Assembly (NCBI GenBank): GCA_904501975.1
Contig: CAJGCZ010000009.1
Coordinates: 1 to 59,341 of the forward strand
Direction of reading: 5' to 3'
DNA: 59,341 bases
Origin: an uncultured Akkermansia sp.
GTDB lineage: Bacteria; Verrucomicrobiota; Verrucomicrobiia; Verrucomicrobiales; Akkermansiaceae
Part shown: piece by piece, positions 25,307 to 36,025 of the stretch
How the letters are laid out: each line of letters starts with the position of its first letter
Numbering within the stretch: position 1 is the first letter of the stretch
Translations under genes and position numbers: made by a program
Notes under the pieces: model-generated
Told to the model about the DNA's origin: nothing
Database searches by the model: none
Seen by the model: only the letters and a program-made list of their open reading frames with translations

Positions 25307-28300
25307 TTATCTTCTACGGCGGCGTACAGCAAGTGCAGAAAGCGCCAACAGGCCAAGAGTTGTTGTAGCAGGCTCAGGAATCACCGTAATAGCAAAGGTG
25401 TGGTTATGCTCATCATCCGGCGTATAGGTTACCACATAATTATTGTTCAAGCCATGGAAAATCGTATTGGCATAAACCTTATCCTCCACCGTAATTGAGG
25501 AATACACCTCGTTATCCAGGGTTAAACCATCAACACCGGTAAACAGCTCTAATCTTTCACCATACTGCAAACTATGGAAACGCTCCAATGTTGCCTCATC
25601 CAGCGTAATGCCAGCATCCAACGTCAGCGTGCTCCCCATTTGAACCACACCTTCTGCAATAGAAAGAACAGAATCTGACTGCATGTGCAGGTTGGCATTC
25701 AGCGTGGCACCGGCACCAAACTCAGCCTTACCCACAATACGCATCGTGGCTTCATTCAGCGGCTCTACTTCCGTTCCAGTATAAGCACCCACCGTTAAAC
25801 TGGTGGCAATGTAGAGCTCCTGCAGGCTCATGGTTTCCAACTGCAGCACATCAATATTCCCCTGCGTGGCCATCACCCCGGAAAGAGTATTATGCTCATT
25901 GCTTACCGTCAGCATCCCCCCCTTATTGTTTTCTACGGAGGAATTCGTCAGTTTGGTGTGCAACGTCGCATCATCGGAGGAATCGTATTTCAAGTGGCCG
26001 TTCAGCAATTCGAAATTGGTATTATCAACGGAGTATACAATACCACCGCCATTGTGATTGGCCCGCAATGTCGCTTCGCCCCCTGCGATATTGGTGAAAA
26101 CAACACCGGCACGAGAACTGATAAGAGAGGCACCTTCCTCCAGCAGAACCCAAGAACCTGTTTTACCCCAAATGCCGGAGTTTTTATCATTACCTGCGAC
26201 ACGAAGAGAAACATTCTCCTTCAAGCGAAGTGTACCGGCTGCGTCTCCCCCCTTAGCACCATCAAGGACACCAATTTTATTCTCTTGATTAGTACCGGTA
26301 ATGCAAACCTCATTGCTCATGGTTTCCAGACTACCTCCTCCACCTACAATATGCTCAATTTCGGAATCAGCATAAAAGGCAATACGTCCACCGGTCAAAT
26401 TAATCGAACCAATTTCAGTCTTTCCATAGAAGTTTGCCGTGACAGTCTTTGTACTAATGTAGTCCTTCAAGGTAACATCAGAGGCAAAATTCACCATGCC
26501 AGAACCTCGGCTGTCATAAGTATCGCCACTGACAGTACCCATCAGAGTAAAATTAGACCCGCCATTGGCATGCAGCTGAGAGGTGCCATCAATGTACAAA
26601 TTACCGGCAAAAGAAGCCTTCGTGTTACCATTAAACTGGATATTAACTCCATCGCTCAAACAAAGGCCAGTCCCCACCTGAGCACCATTCAGCGACATAC
26701 ACCCGGAAAGCACATGAGTCGTCCCCTTAAATGCGCTATCAACAGTCAATTTATTACCGTAATCGGCATTCAAAGTTACCCCTAAAGTACCGGTACCGGA
26801 AACACCGTTTATGCTGATATTGCCTGTTCGTGCCTCAGAAAGATGAAGCACACCTTGTTCTAAGATACGAACATTCACATATCCCGCCAAGGTCGAAGCG
26901 GAAACAGTATCATTAACCACCAACTCAGAGTTTACCCCAAAGTTCACAGCATGGGTTACCTTCAATGCACCATCAAGAGAAAGCGCAACTCCATCCTTAA
27001 GAGTCAACGATTGAGCCGTCATACCGCCTACTACCGTCACCTCTGCATCCGAGGCAAAGATAACAGCATCACCTTTGAAGAAAGAGGTAGACTCACCCAT
27101 ACCGGCACCGGTGGTCAACCGCCAGTCCTCAGCCGTGGCATTCCATTCACCCGTAGCACCACCATTCCAAGTGATGGAACAAATCTCCGAATCCGTAAAG
27201 TTCAGCATGGCAGCATGCTCCCTCACCTCCAAAGAGGCTCCGGAATAACGGTTCAACATGGTACCATTCACATAAATGTTGCCCGCCAAGTGCTCCCAAT
27301 TTTGCAACAGAGCCGATTCCTGAGACAAATCAAAAATCGCATAAGAGCCCTCAGCCTTCAACGAGCCGAGATTTAAGCCGGCGGAGGCACCCACAGTAAG
27401 CTCAGCACCAAGTGTAATACCACCGGTGGAGGAGAATTCGTAGCCGGACAAATCCAATTCTGCCTCACCATTGAGAGTTACCCCTGAAGCAAAGGTAAGT
27501 ATATTCAGCGCATTGCCAACCAACTGTAAAGAACCGTCCTGCACCGTAATGTGGCCGGTGTAATTAGCACCGGAGCCGGAGAAAGACAAAGTACCCTCAC
27601 CCAGCTTTGTGATATTGCCTGCACCGGCAAGAGCCGTCGACACCGAAATAGTATGGCCGGCAGTATCCCAGAGCGTACCCGAACCTTCACCCACAAAGGA
27701 CAATGAATTGTTGCCTGATACGGCAAAATCTGCCGTAGCCACAAAGGTACCCTTACCCAGTTGCACGATGTCGTTTGCAGCCATTCCCGTAATACCGCCG
27801 CCACCAATATTAATCACAGCAGAACCGGATTTGGCCGTTCCTAAATAGAAATAATCCGCATGGCCGCGCTGGGAGGAAAAGCGAATACCTTTCAGCGTAG
27901 CATCACCGGAATTCGCAATAAAGGTAGCAGAGGAATCCCAGCCCATCAGCATCGAGGTATTCTTCGCCTCCAGGGTGCCGCCATTCAACGATAAAGCAGA
28001 AGACGACTCCTTCCAGTGAGCTAACAGGAAGGAAGCATGCGTAGCATCCACATCTGCATTTCCGGTAATGCACAAACGCGCCCCCTCCTCCATCACCACC
28101 GTCGAAGGCTGACCATCCTGCGTGTTGCCGGATGTATATTGCCCGGCTGTTACATTAGCCCCATCAAGCAAATAAACAGATTGTGCACCAATAGACAGAT
28201 GAGAAGCCACGTTTACCGTGCCGGAAATCGTTGTAGAGCCGCCATCCGTCAACGTCAGATTCGAAAGCTGAGCTGCCCCCAAGGCCAATTCACCGGCACC

Positions 28301-31300
28301 CATTTTATGCAACTTGCCACCACCTTGCACCTGATGAATCGAGGCAACCCCGGATGCAGCAGAGAGCACAAACTCACCGCCGTTCAAGTTCAGCGTACCC
28401 AACGTAAACTCACCCCGGGTCGGGCTCCACGTCAGGGTGCCGGTTCCGGTTTGGTTTATCGTACCATTTGCCGCAAAAAGAGAAGCAGACAAGCTAGCCG
28501 CGCCGTCCATCGACACGTTCAACACACCCTGCTGCGCCACAGAAATGGTGGAAACACCCGACAAATCTGCCGTTTGAGCAGTAAGCGTACCGCTCAGCAC
28601 CTGCATATCAGATACTCCCGACATACGTATCGTCTGCTCCTTCTCTTGCGCCCAATCAATAACAAGAGAGCCTCCTTCACCGCTAATTTGATGCACCAAC
28701 CCGGTATCCTTCAGCACGAGGGTACCGCCATTCATCGTAGCATCTCCACGTACGGCCAGACCACTTAAGGTCAACACGCCGGAGCCTTGATACTCCAGAG
28801 ATTCCGCCGTTGCAACACCTCCGGAAGATACCACCGAGTAATCTTCCGTGGCATTAAAGACAACTCGCCCCACCTCCATATCCTCACTCACCAGCACCGT
28901 ATTATCGGTAGCAGCATCGTCAAACACAACGGTATGATACCCCTCTACACCGACGCGCTGTGTGCCAACTTGCTCGGCCGTCCAGCGGTGTTCTTCAGCC
29001 GTACCATCCCAGCGAATGCAACCGTCTTTAATGCCGAACATCACCTGCAACCCTTGCTCGGTCGGAGTGAAGAAGACAGAAAAATAATCTAAATCATCCG
29101 TAGTAATATTTCCCGACACGGAGGACCAATCACCCGTAGCCAGAGTATAGGATTTACCCAGCGTCAGATTCGATAACTCCGTGAATTGAATCTGCACCCC
29201 GGCAGTAGAACCACCCAACGACACCCCGGCCAAACTCAACGCAGGGGATTCACCGAGAGCGCGATAATCAAAACTCATCACGCCGCCATTCAAAACAAGA
29301 GCAGACTCAAAAACGGCGGAGGAAGATACGCCTTGCGTATACACCACCTTAAAAACATCATCAGCATTCAGCGTGTAGCTGTCATGCAGTTTCAAGCTTG
29401 CCCCCTGTGCCACACCTACACTGCCCAAAACAGTCAATTCATTGGCACTCACGACCAGACTCCCCTGCAAAGCCAGCAAATCATTGACAAACACGGAGGA
29501 GCCATTAAATGTTTGCTTGCCCGTACCGTTCATCACAAGGCTCAATGCTTGCTCAGCCGTATCATTAGCACTACCGACGGTGCCGGAGAAGGAGTACTCC
29601 CCTGCCCCGGTCAACGTGAGGGTTGCACGGCGGGTTGCACCGGGGGCGGCATTGGTAGCAGAATCCGCAACAGCCGCACCGGCATACACATGCGTATGGG
29701 CATTACCATTCAAACCACCCAAATTGACGTTATCTGCATTAACGGCAAACGAGCCTATAGAATTCCCCCCTTGCCCATACATCTTCAAGGTGGCACCGGA
29801 GGCGGCATTCTCGCCATTAATTTCTAAATATGATTGATAACGGCGATTTCCGTTCCCGTACTGACGATTATACTCGATATCACCGGAGAACGCGCCATCG
29901 CCACTCAAAATCAAACGAGCCGTGGTGGAGTGATTGGTATCAGAGTTCCACACCAACTTGCCGGAACCGGTCAACTTATCCCACTGCCAAATGGTGTTCC
30001 AATGATTTTCGTCAACAGATAAGGTCGTTCCGGCAGAAATATTAATGTGGTTGAAATGCTTGAGCATATCCTCAGCGCCACCGCCACTGTAAAAGCGCGT
30101 ATTGGCCACCACATCCACCGTACCGCCCATATACTGAGCAGAGTGCTCATTCAAATCCAAAGATTTAGCAGCAAAAGACAGAGTACCGCCAAGCGTATTA
30201 CTATCGGCCGCTGTAAGCGTCCACTTTCCACCGCTCACGGTGGCTGTAGCGCCGGCTTCCACATTCAGAGTGCCCGTCAACTTAACATTTGCCTCATCAT
30301 AAGAGCCGGTGGTCAACTCAGCCCCATCAGCCAAGACAATGTTACCATGCATCGTACGGTTTTTGTGCCCTTCCGCATTCCACGTATTCATATTAAGCAC
30401 CGCACCGCCGGCAACACTGGTAATACCGGACTGAGAAAGCGCATAATCAACACGGGTGAACAGTGTACCTTGCTGCACCGTAAAGAGGTTCCACACATTA
30501 TCGGAAGAAGCAAGCACCATATTGGCAGCACCCGTCTTCTCGGCATTATCCAAATTCATGGCGCCATGCAAGAATTGCTCATCCTGCATATTAAACACAA
30601 GGGTACTTTCTGCATCACCCAGCAACAAAGCCCCCTCTTGCGTACTCAAATTACGCACCGTTTGGTAGCCGGAACCGATATCCAAAACACCACCTTTTTG
30701 CAGCACAAGAGACGACACATTGGCAAGCATATTATTCCCCGTTACGCCGAGAACAATATCACCCCCTAAGCCATCCTTGTGCCCCATTACTGTAATAGAG
30801 CCATCAAAGTTCCCCAACCCTGCCAAATTAACAATACCGCCGCTGAGGCCTTGGGCGTCAACCACCATATCACGCCCCGCTTCCAACGCGCTGTTGAGGG
30901 TTAGTGTGGCACCATCCATAGCACTGAAACGGTAAGCCTCCCCATCAGCAAGTGTAATAGAACCACTGTAGGTAACATTCTCAGAAGCACCCAAGGCTAC
31001 AGCAGGGCGGGTACTCAAATCAATATCCGTATGGGGCAAGCAATCCACCAGCAGAATACCATCCGCCCCGGCGGTGACACGATGCACATCCGCCGCCTCT
31101 TGTAACTGCACACCATTACCATACAGCAAAGAAAGATTGGCATTACCCAGAGCCCCGGCAGTATAGGTTAACTTAATACCGGAACTATTGAAGAGAATAT
31201 CGCCCGTAAAATCATTCATCAGGTTGCCCAAGTGTACCGCACCAAAGGAATATTCACCGGAGCCAAGGAGCAAATCGTTATCTCCGCTAAGGCGGAAATG

Positions 31301-34141
31301 AACCACCAACTCACCACCACCGCCGCCAAGCTTCCACTCGCCATTCACCGCAGCCAGTGTAAGCGAGGTTCCCTGCGCACCATAGTGCACGGTTTTTCCC
31401 TTTTCTGCACCCACATACAAATTGGCATGGCCGGAGAGCTCCAGCTGCTCCGGCGTATCAGTTGAAAGCGCCAAAGTACCGAGAGACTGAGAATTAATAC
31501 GGCTCAGCAGTTTTTCTGCGGAATCGGTATGCGAGGCAATCCAAGCATTGAGGTGAATCAACCATGTGTTACTATCGGTATCACCCAAAGCCGTTTCAGT
31601 ACCACCGATAACACCACCGCTTATCACCTCCTTTGTGCCGGAGAAGGAGCTGTCACCGGTAAGGGTAAGAGAAAGTGAGGCATCCTTAAGGTCCACATAC
31701 ATATTACCGGAGCCGGTGATGGAGGCCGCATACGAGGCATCGGCGGTCACCCCCTCATTATATTCTATGCGCAACCACGCATTATCTGCCAAGCTTACAT
31801 TACCTTTGTGCCCATGGAAGTCGGCTATGGCCGCCGTGCTCTCCAAGCGCTGGCCGCCTTCTATATACTCTTGCGCGTGTTGCACACTCTCACGCAGCAG
31901 GAAGGTACCGCCACGTTCCACCACCACATCGCCCGTGAGGCGTGCATGACTCCCCAGCTCAAAGATGGCCCCGTTTTTCACGGTTACATCGGAAGCAGCA
32001 TCGGCATAGTGCCAATCCTTATCATTAAAATAGCGATTAGCATTTTTTCCGTTCGCAGACCCGGCACCGTGCACGGTATGGGTACCAACCAGTGTCAGTG
32101 TACCGCTGTTTACCACCATGCCGCTACCCTTGGTGGTAAGGCTTGTGTAAATACTGTTCAGCGTCAACTTGCTGCCACTACCGCCATCATACACAAACTG
32201 CATGCGGCTATCCTTGCCATTGTCTGCAAAGGAGCCAAGGAATGTCTGCAGCCCTCCCTGGGTCCAGGTTAGCGTGGTCGTTGTATCCGCTTTCAGGTTG
32301 GCAACAATGGCACTTTCATCCAGCGCATGAATAGTAAAGCCGGAGGCGGCAACATCGGTCGTGTCATTATTCCACACCATGCTGTTGCCATTCATATCAA
32401 GCACACCGCCTTGGTGCCCGAAAGTAAAGTCGCGGGCAATCTGGTTGATATCGGCAATTACCACCGTTGTGCCGGTATTCGCCAGCACATTGTAGGCAGC
32501 GTAGCCATTCTCGCGGTTCAGATAGGTAGCGCCGGAGCCACCCAGATTCAGCAAAATCTTATTGTTATTTTTGCCTTCGATGTACAAATCACCCTCACCT
32601 ACTTTACGCCACTCATACACGTGGTCGGCACTCCCCGTAAGAGTAAGGTGCACCTCTACCCCGGCATCCACCACATAACCGGCGTGGTTAAATTGATACG
32701 AGCCGTCACCGGCAGAAGATACGTTAAAACGCGCCGATTCCTGCCCCTCAGCCAAACTGAACTGCGCATAGCCAATACCTAAATCCACCGTAGCATCGAG
32801 CACTACCTCCGTAGCATCGACACCGCCTTTGAACACCAAATTATCCGTCACATACAAATCAGCATAGGAAAGCTCCTTGCCATCCGTAGCATAGGGATTT
32901 GCGTTCAAGTAGGTGTTATCGTAATGGTACCAATTATTTGTATCAATAACAGGTGAAAGATCGGCCCATGTGTTAATACCGCTCTGTGTACCCACAAAAG
33001 ATTGTAACACTTTACCGGTGGCATCCGTCACATCTCCCCAATAAAGTGTGGTGCTTATGCCTTCTCTGCCATCCCAGTAATTATATTTGGCGTGTTCTGC
33101 GCTAATGGTTTCGCCCTTCCTGTTCACAGCACCAATATGAAACTCCGTTACTCCGGCAGAAGAGGTAACAACCTTGTCGTACTGAGCCAGCTCATCGCGC
33201 ACATAGCTCACACCACCCCAGTGCATGGTGGTATTACCGGACAAATAGGCCACGGCTGCAACGTACTCGTATTGCCCGGTTTTCTCATTAAACACAAACA
33301 CCGGGCTGCCGGAATCACCCTGCTGCCCCAAATAAGGCAACGGCTCGGCATCCACATTAAAGGAAGAGCCCTTTTTGGTAAATACGGTGTTGAGAGTATC
33401 ACCGTCACCATGCGCCCCACCGGAGCCCACACCTTCCACCGTATCTATACCGCCGATGATATAATTGTATGCACCCGTCAGCCCCTGTGTGGTATTGCTT
33501 GCCGTATCATACCGCTGCATTGTGCCGGCACCGGCATGGTAAATTAGCTGCCCCTTCACGTAGGCGCGCATTTCGGCCGATGTTCCGGAGTACAGTGTTG
33601 CCGTATTCACATCCGTAATCACCTTGCTCATGCGGGTAACCTTGTGGTCAAAACCGCCGTTGCCTTGGTTATCATACCCGCCATTCGGGGAGTGCAGGAA
33701 TGTTTCGCTGTTATCAATACGATACTCAATGCCTTGGTAGAAAACGGAATTTGCGCCGCCAATATATGTAGAGGTAAAACCACCGGAAGTAACACCATTA
33801 TGCTGCACCGATACCGTAGCATTATACCCCAGCGACATAAAGGCACCATTATCCGTTACACCGGTGAAGTCCGGCATGTAGTGCTCTAAGGTATAATCTG
33901 CCTGCCCTCCTGTATAAGTAATAAGCACCCCGCCATCGCGCCGGCGAATGTGCTGCAACAAAGCATTGGCCGTGGCATCCGTTTTATAACGCCCCATATT
34001 CTGCCCGAAATCGGTGTACGTTACAAAGGAAGCATCGCTGTTCATGACCGCAGCAGGTGCAATTCCGGCACCTAGGGTAACGGCCACAAAAACAGATGAC
34101 AACAAACACTGACGGAGAGAGAGGGGAAGACGCAATTTCAT
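25307..34141 (-). CDS. Giant secreted S6-peptidase-like protein with beta-strand repeats and PEP-CTERM sorting signal
   Basis: 2944 residues from the ATG at 34141. A signal peptide (about 1-32) precedes a ~330-residue domain resembling peptidase S6 (IgA protease/SPATE): MPDFTGV, SVQHNG with His114, GFDHKVTRMSKVITDV with Asp165, AYNYIIGG and QQGDSGSPVF with Ser277. The H-D-S order matches the SPATE triad. About 2500 residues of repetitive beta-helix follow, with autotransporter-associated strand motifs such as ITKLGEGTLSFSGSGANYTG and VQDGSLQLVG. The C-terminus is not a beta-barrel: it ends IPEPATTTLGLLALSALAV-RRRRR, a PEP-CTERM signal (Pro-Glu-Pro, hydrophobic helix, Arg tail) that an exosortase would process. 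It is thus probably a surface-anchored or released protease; the substrate is unknown. Signal and start are supported by a strong promoter 19 nt upstream. Confidence 0.85.
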   Translation of the reverse strand: MKLRLPLSLRQCLLSSVFVAVTLGAGIAPAAVMNSDASFVTYTDFGQNMGRYKTDATANALLQHIRRRDGGVLITYTGGQADYTLEHYMPDFTGVTDNGAFMSLGYNATVSVQHNGVTSGGFTSTYIGGANSVFYQGIEYRIDNSETFLHSPNGGYDNQGNGGFDHKVTRMSKVITDVNTATLYSGTSAEMRAYVKGQLIYHAGAGTMQRYDTASNTTQGLTGAYNYIIGGIDTVEGVGSGGAHGDGDTLNTVFTKKGSSFNVDAEPLPYLGQQGDSGSPVFVFNEKTGQYEYVAAVAYLSGNTTMHWGGVSYVRDELAQYDKVVTSSAGVTEFHIGAVNRKGETISAEHAKYNYWDGREGISTTLYWGDVTDATGKVLQSFVGTQSGINTWADLSPVIDTNNWYHYDNTYLNANPYATDGKELSYADLYVTDNLVFKGGVDATEVVLDATVDLGIGYAQFSLAEGQESARFNVSSAGDGSYQFNHAGYVVDAGVEVHLTLTGSADHVYEWRKVGEGDLYIEGKNNNKILLNLGGSGATYLNRENGYAAYNVLANTGTTVVIADINQIARDFTFGHQGGVLDMNGNSMVWNNDTTDVAASGFTIHALDESAIVANLKADTTTTLTWTQGGLQTFLGSFADNGKDSRMQFVYDGGSGSKLTLNSIYTSLTTKGSGMVVNSGTLTLVGTHTVHGAGSANGKNANRYFNDKDWHYADAASDVTVKNGAIFELGSHARLTGDVVVERGGTFLLRESVQHAQEYIEGGQRLESTAAIADFHGHKGNVSLADNAWLRIEYNEGVTADASYAASITGSGNMYVDLKDASLSLTLTGDSSFSGTKEVISGGVIGGTETALGDTDSNTWLIHLNAWIASHTDSAEKLLSRINSQSLGTLALSTDTPEQLELSGHANLYVGAEKGKTVHYGAQGTSLTLAAVNGEWKLGGGGGELVVHFRLSGDNDLLLGSGEYSFGAVHLGNLMNDFTGDILFNSSGIKLTYTAGALGNANLSLLYGNGVQLQEAADVHRVTAGADGILLVDCLPHTDIDLSTRPAVALGASENVTYSGSITLADGEAYRFSAMDGATLTLNSALEAGRDMVVDAQGLSGGIVNLAGLGNFDGSITVMGHKDGLGGDIVLGVTGNNMLANVSSLVLQKGGVLDIGSGYQTVRNLSTQEGALLLGDAESTLVFNMQDEQFLHGAMNLDNAEKTGAANMVLASSDNVWNLFTVQQGTLFTRVDYALSQSGITSVAGGAVLNMNTWNAEGHKNRTMHGNIVLADGAELTTGSYDEANVKLTGTLNVEAGATATVSGGKWTLTAADSNTLGGTLSFAAKSLDLNEHSAQYMGGTVDVVANTRFYSGGGAEDMLKHFNHINISAGTTLSVDENHWNTIWQWDKLTGSGKLVWNSDTNHSTTARLILSGDGAFSGDIEYNRQYGNGNRRYQSYLEINGENAASGATLKMYGQGGNSIGSFAVNADNVNLGGLNGNAHTHVYAGAAVADSATNAAPGATRRATLTLTGAGEYSFSGTVGSANDTAEQALSLVMNGTGKQTFNGSSVFVNDLLALQGSLVVSANELTVLGSVGVAQGASLKLHDSYTLNADDVFKVVYTQGVSSSAVFESALVLNGGVMSFDYRALGESPALSLAGVSLGGSTAGVQIQFTELSNLTLGKSYTLATGDWSSVSGNITTDDLDYFSVFFTPTEQGLQVMFGIKDGCIRWDGTAEEHRWTAEQVGTQRVGVEGYHTVVFDDAATDNTVLVSEDMEVGRVVFNATEDYSVVSSGGVATAESLEYQGSGVLTLSGLAVRGDATMNGGTLVLKDTGLVHQISGEGGSLVIDWAQEKEQTIRMSGVSDMQVLSGTLTAQTADLSGVSTISVAQQGVLNVSMDGAASLSASLFAANGTINQTGTGTLTWSPTRGEFTLGTLNLNGGEFVLSAASGVASIHQVQGGGKLHKMGAGELALGAAQLSNLTLTDGGSTTISGTVNVASHLSIGAQSVYLLDGANVTAGQYTSGNTQDGQPSTVVMEEGARLCITGNADVDATHASFLLAHWKESSSALSLNGGTLEAKNTSMLMGWDSSATFIANSGDATLKGIRFSSQRGHADYFYLGTAKSGSAVINIGGGGITGMAANDIVQLGKGTFVATADFAVSGNNSLSFVGEGSGTLWDTAGHTISVSTALAGAGNITKLGEGTLSFSGSGANYTGHITVQDGSLQLVGNALNILTFASGVTLNGEAELDLSGYEFSSTGGITLGAELTVGASAGLNLGSLKAEGSYAIFDLSQESALLQNWEHLAGNIYVNGTMLNRYSGASLEVREHAAMLNFTDSEICSITWNGGATGEWNATAEDWRLTTGAGMGESTSFFKGDAVIFASDAEVTVVGGMTAQSLTLKDGVALSLDGALKVTHAVNFGVNSELVVNDTVSASTLAGYVNVRILEQGVLHLSEARTGNISINGVSGTGTLGVTLNADYGNKLTVDSAFKGTTHVLSGCMSLNGAQVGTGLCLSDGVNIQFNGNTKASFAGNLYIDGTSQLHANGGSNFTLMGTVSGDTYDSRGSGMVNFASDVTLKDYISTKTVTANFYGKTEIGSINLTGGRIAFYADSEIEHIVGGGGSLETMSNEVCITGTNQENKIGVLDGAKGGDAAGTLRLKENVSLRVAGNDKNSGIWGKTGSWVLLEEGASLISSRAGVVFTNIAGGEATLRANHNGGGIVYSVDNTNFELLNGHLKYDSSDDATLHTKLTNSSVENNKGGMLTVSNEHNTLSGVMATQGNIDVLQLETMSLQELYIATSLTVGAYTGTEVEPLNEATMRIVGKAEFGAGATLNANLHMQSDSVLSIAEGVVQMGSTLTLDAGITLDEATLERFHSLQYGERLELFTGVDGLTLDNEVYSSITVEDKVYANTIFHGLNNNYVVTYTPDDEHNHTFAITVIPEPATTTLGLLALSALAVRRRRR

Positions 34142-34160
34142 ACGCGAAAAAAACTTGCAG

Positions 34161-34189
34161 ATTCTACCCTCTCCCCCTCCCGGTGTCAA
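34161..34189 (-). promoter_or_regulatory. Promoter of the giant protease gene
   Basis: TTGACA (34184-34189), 17 bp, TAGAAT (34161-34166) on the minus strand, 19 nt before the ATG at 34141. The leader would be about 12 nt and holds a T-run instead of a Shine-Dalgarno. Confidence 0.75.
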
Positions 34190-34330
34190 GCGAAAGCCCC
34201 CGTAATCTACCTTTTTTTACGGATAGCTTCTGCCCCGTGCAGCATGGTCACGGCAGTGCTCCGTGGCGCAAAAAATCCGCTGCAATCTTCTCAAAGCAAC
34301 AGTTTAGGCTTTTCATCAGAGGGGGAGCAT

Positions 34331-34336
34331 GTTATA
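34331..34336 (+). promoter_or_regulatory. guaA -10 box
   Basis: TATAAT about 45 nt upstream of the guaA ATG at 34382, with a weak TTTTCA 17 bp before it. An in-frame ATG overlapping the box (34337 region) is unlikely to be translated because it would sit at the transcription start. No purine riboswitch is recognisable in the ~40-nt leader. Confidence 0.5.
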
Positions 34337-34381
34337 ATGAGCCCATCACAAAGCGTTACACACGATAACACCTCAGTTTTT

Positions 34382-35905
34382 ATGACGCCGAAACACATAG
34401 TAGCCGTAATTGACTATGGCTCACAGTACACGCAGCTGATTGTACGCCGCGTACGTGAGCTGGGATTCCTCGCCAAGCTGTATGCGTTGGAGGATTTGCA
34501 CGAGATTTGCGAGCCCGGAGCCATCATTCTTTCCGGTGGTCCCCGCAGCACCTCTGAGCCGGATGCCCCGGATATCGATTTCGAATGGCTGACCTCCTTC
34601 AACGTACCGATTTTGGGCGTATGCTACGGCATGCAGTTGCTCAACATTAAGACCGGCGGTACGGTTCGCAGCAGCAACAAGAGAGAGTACGGCCCCGCCG
34701 CTCTTATCCCCGAGCAGCTCGAAGGCTTGTACGCCGATATGTCCCCCTCTTCTCAGGTATGGATGAGCCACTCCGACACCGTTGACCACCTGGCCGATAA
34801 CTGCAAGGTGATTGCCCGCAACAGCGAGGGTGTTCCTGTCTCCCTGCAGTGGGGCGACAGCATGTTCGGCATCCAGTTCCACCCCGAGGTAACACACTCT
34901 CACGAGGGTCGCACCATCCTCAAGAACTTCCTTTCCTACGCCAAAGACCTTGCTCCCTTCGATATCGGCGACTTCAAGCGCGAGCTCATCGAAGACATCC
35001 GCGCCAAGGTTGGTGATAAGCAGGTGGTTTGCGGCGTTTCCGGCGGTGTAGACAGCACCGTGCTGGCCGTTCTGCTGCACGAGGCCGGCGTCAACGTACG
35101 CTGCATTTTCGTGGACAACGGCTTGCTCCGCAAGGATGAAGCTAAAGAGGTGCAGGCTAACTTTGAGCGCATGGGCGTGAAGATTGAGACGGTAGACGCC
35201 TCTGCCCGCTTCCTCGAGGCCCTTGCCGGCGAGACCGCCCCGGAAAAGAAGCGCCGCATTATCGGCAACCTCTTCATCGATGTGTTCTGGGATGCCGTTG
35301 GCGATGCAGAAATGCTGGCCCAAGGCACCCTTTACCCGGACGTGATTGAGAGCGCCTCCAACGCCAAGAGCAAGGCCTCCGTCATCAAGACCCACCACAA
35401 CCGCGTCGAGCGCGTGCTGAAGATGCAGGAAGAAGGCAAGGTGATTGAGCCGCTCGCCTTCCTCTTTAAGGACGAAGTGCGCGAGCTGGGCGCCTCCATG
35501 GGCATCTCTCACGACATCCTGTGGCGCCATCCCTTCCCCGGCCCCGGCTTGGCTGTGCGCTGCCCCGGCGAGGTGACCAAGGAACGCCTCGACATCATCC
35601 GCGAATGCGACGCCATCTTTATCGGCACCCTCCGCAAGTGGGATTGGTACGATAAGTGCTGGCAGGCATACGCCGGCCTTATCCCCGTGAAGACCGTGGG
35701 TGTGAAGGGCGACGAGCGCTCCTACGAGTTCGCCACCAACCTGCGCGCCATTGTGTCTGAGGACGCCATGACCGCCGACTGGGTTCAGCTGCCCTACGAC
35801 CTGCTGCGCGAGGCCTCCAACCGCATTCTCAACGAGGTTAGCGGCATCAACCGCGTGCTGTTCGACATCAGCACCAAGCCCCCGGCATCCATCGAGTGGG
35901 AGTAA
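34382..35905 (+). CDS. guaA: GMP synthase (glutamine-hydrolysing)
   Basis: 507 residues from the ATG at 34382, the normal length. The class I amidotransferase domain opens VAVIDYGSQYTQLIVRRVRE and has the nucleophile elbow GVCYGMQLL and the HPEVTHS His/Glu pair. The ATP pyrophosphatase domain has the P-loop VSGGVDSTV, then the dimerisation domain with KTHHNRV and PFPGPGLAVR, ending in the conserved STKPPASIEWE. It converts XMP to GMP. A longer upstream frame lacks similarity. The long antisense frame opposite this gene is a shadow. Confidence 0.97.
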   Translation: MTPKHIVAVIDYGSQYTQLIVRRVRELGFLAKLYALEDLHEICEPGAIILSGGPRSTSEPDAPDIDFEWLTSFNVPILGVCYGMQLLNIKTGGTVRSSNKREYGPAALIPEQLEGLYADMSPSSQVWMSHSDTVDHLADNCKVIARNSEGVPVSLQWGDSMFGIQFHPEVTHSHEGRTILKNFLSYAKDLAPFDIGDFKRELIEDIRAKVGDKQVVCGVSGGVDSTVLAVLLHEAGVNVRCIFVDNGLLRKDEAKEVQANFERMGVKIETVDASARFLEALAGETAPEKKRRIIGNLFIDVFWDAVGDAEMLAQGTLYPDVIESASNAKSKASVIKTHHNRVERVLKMQEEGKVIEPLAFLFKDEVRELGASMGISHDILWRHPFPGPGLAVRCPGEVTKERLDIIRECDAIFIGTLRKWDWYDKCWQAYAGLIPVKTVGVKGDERSYEFATNLRAIVSEDAMTADWVQLPYDLLREASNRILNEVSGINRVLFDISTKPPASIEWE

Positions 35906-35952
35906 AGAATGCGGGCACACGCCCCATTCCTTATATATGCCTAGTTTTTTCT

Positions 35953-35982
35953 CGGCTCCGTCGCTACACCGCGACGGAGCCG
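35953..35982 (+). terminator. Intrinsic terminator-like hairpin after guaA
   Basis: A perfect 12-bp stem CGGCTCCGTCGC / GCGACGGAGCCG with a 6-nt loop, 48 bp after the guaA stop. T-rich sequence flanks both sides (TTTTTT before, CATTTTG after). Confidence 0.7.
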
Positions 35983-35988
35983 CTTGCA

Positions 35989-36025
35989 TTTTGAAAGTTG
36001 AATATTGAATATTGAAGGTGGGGTA
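35989..36025 (+). repeat. AT-rich TTGAATATTGAA repeat arm
   Basis: TTTTGAAAGTTGAATATTGAATATTGAAGGTGGGG. Related sequence (CATATTGAATATTGAAAGTGG) recurs after the PtsN-like gene at about 47743-47765. It belongs to the set of simple AT-rich arms that border intergenic elements in the right half of the window. Confidence 0.5.

Noticed and set aside
34142..34381. Purine riboswitch before guaA
   Set aside because: The leader after the TATAAT is about 40 nt and lacks the conserved three-way junction sequence.
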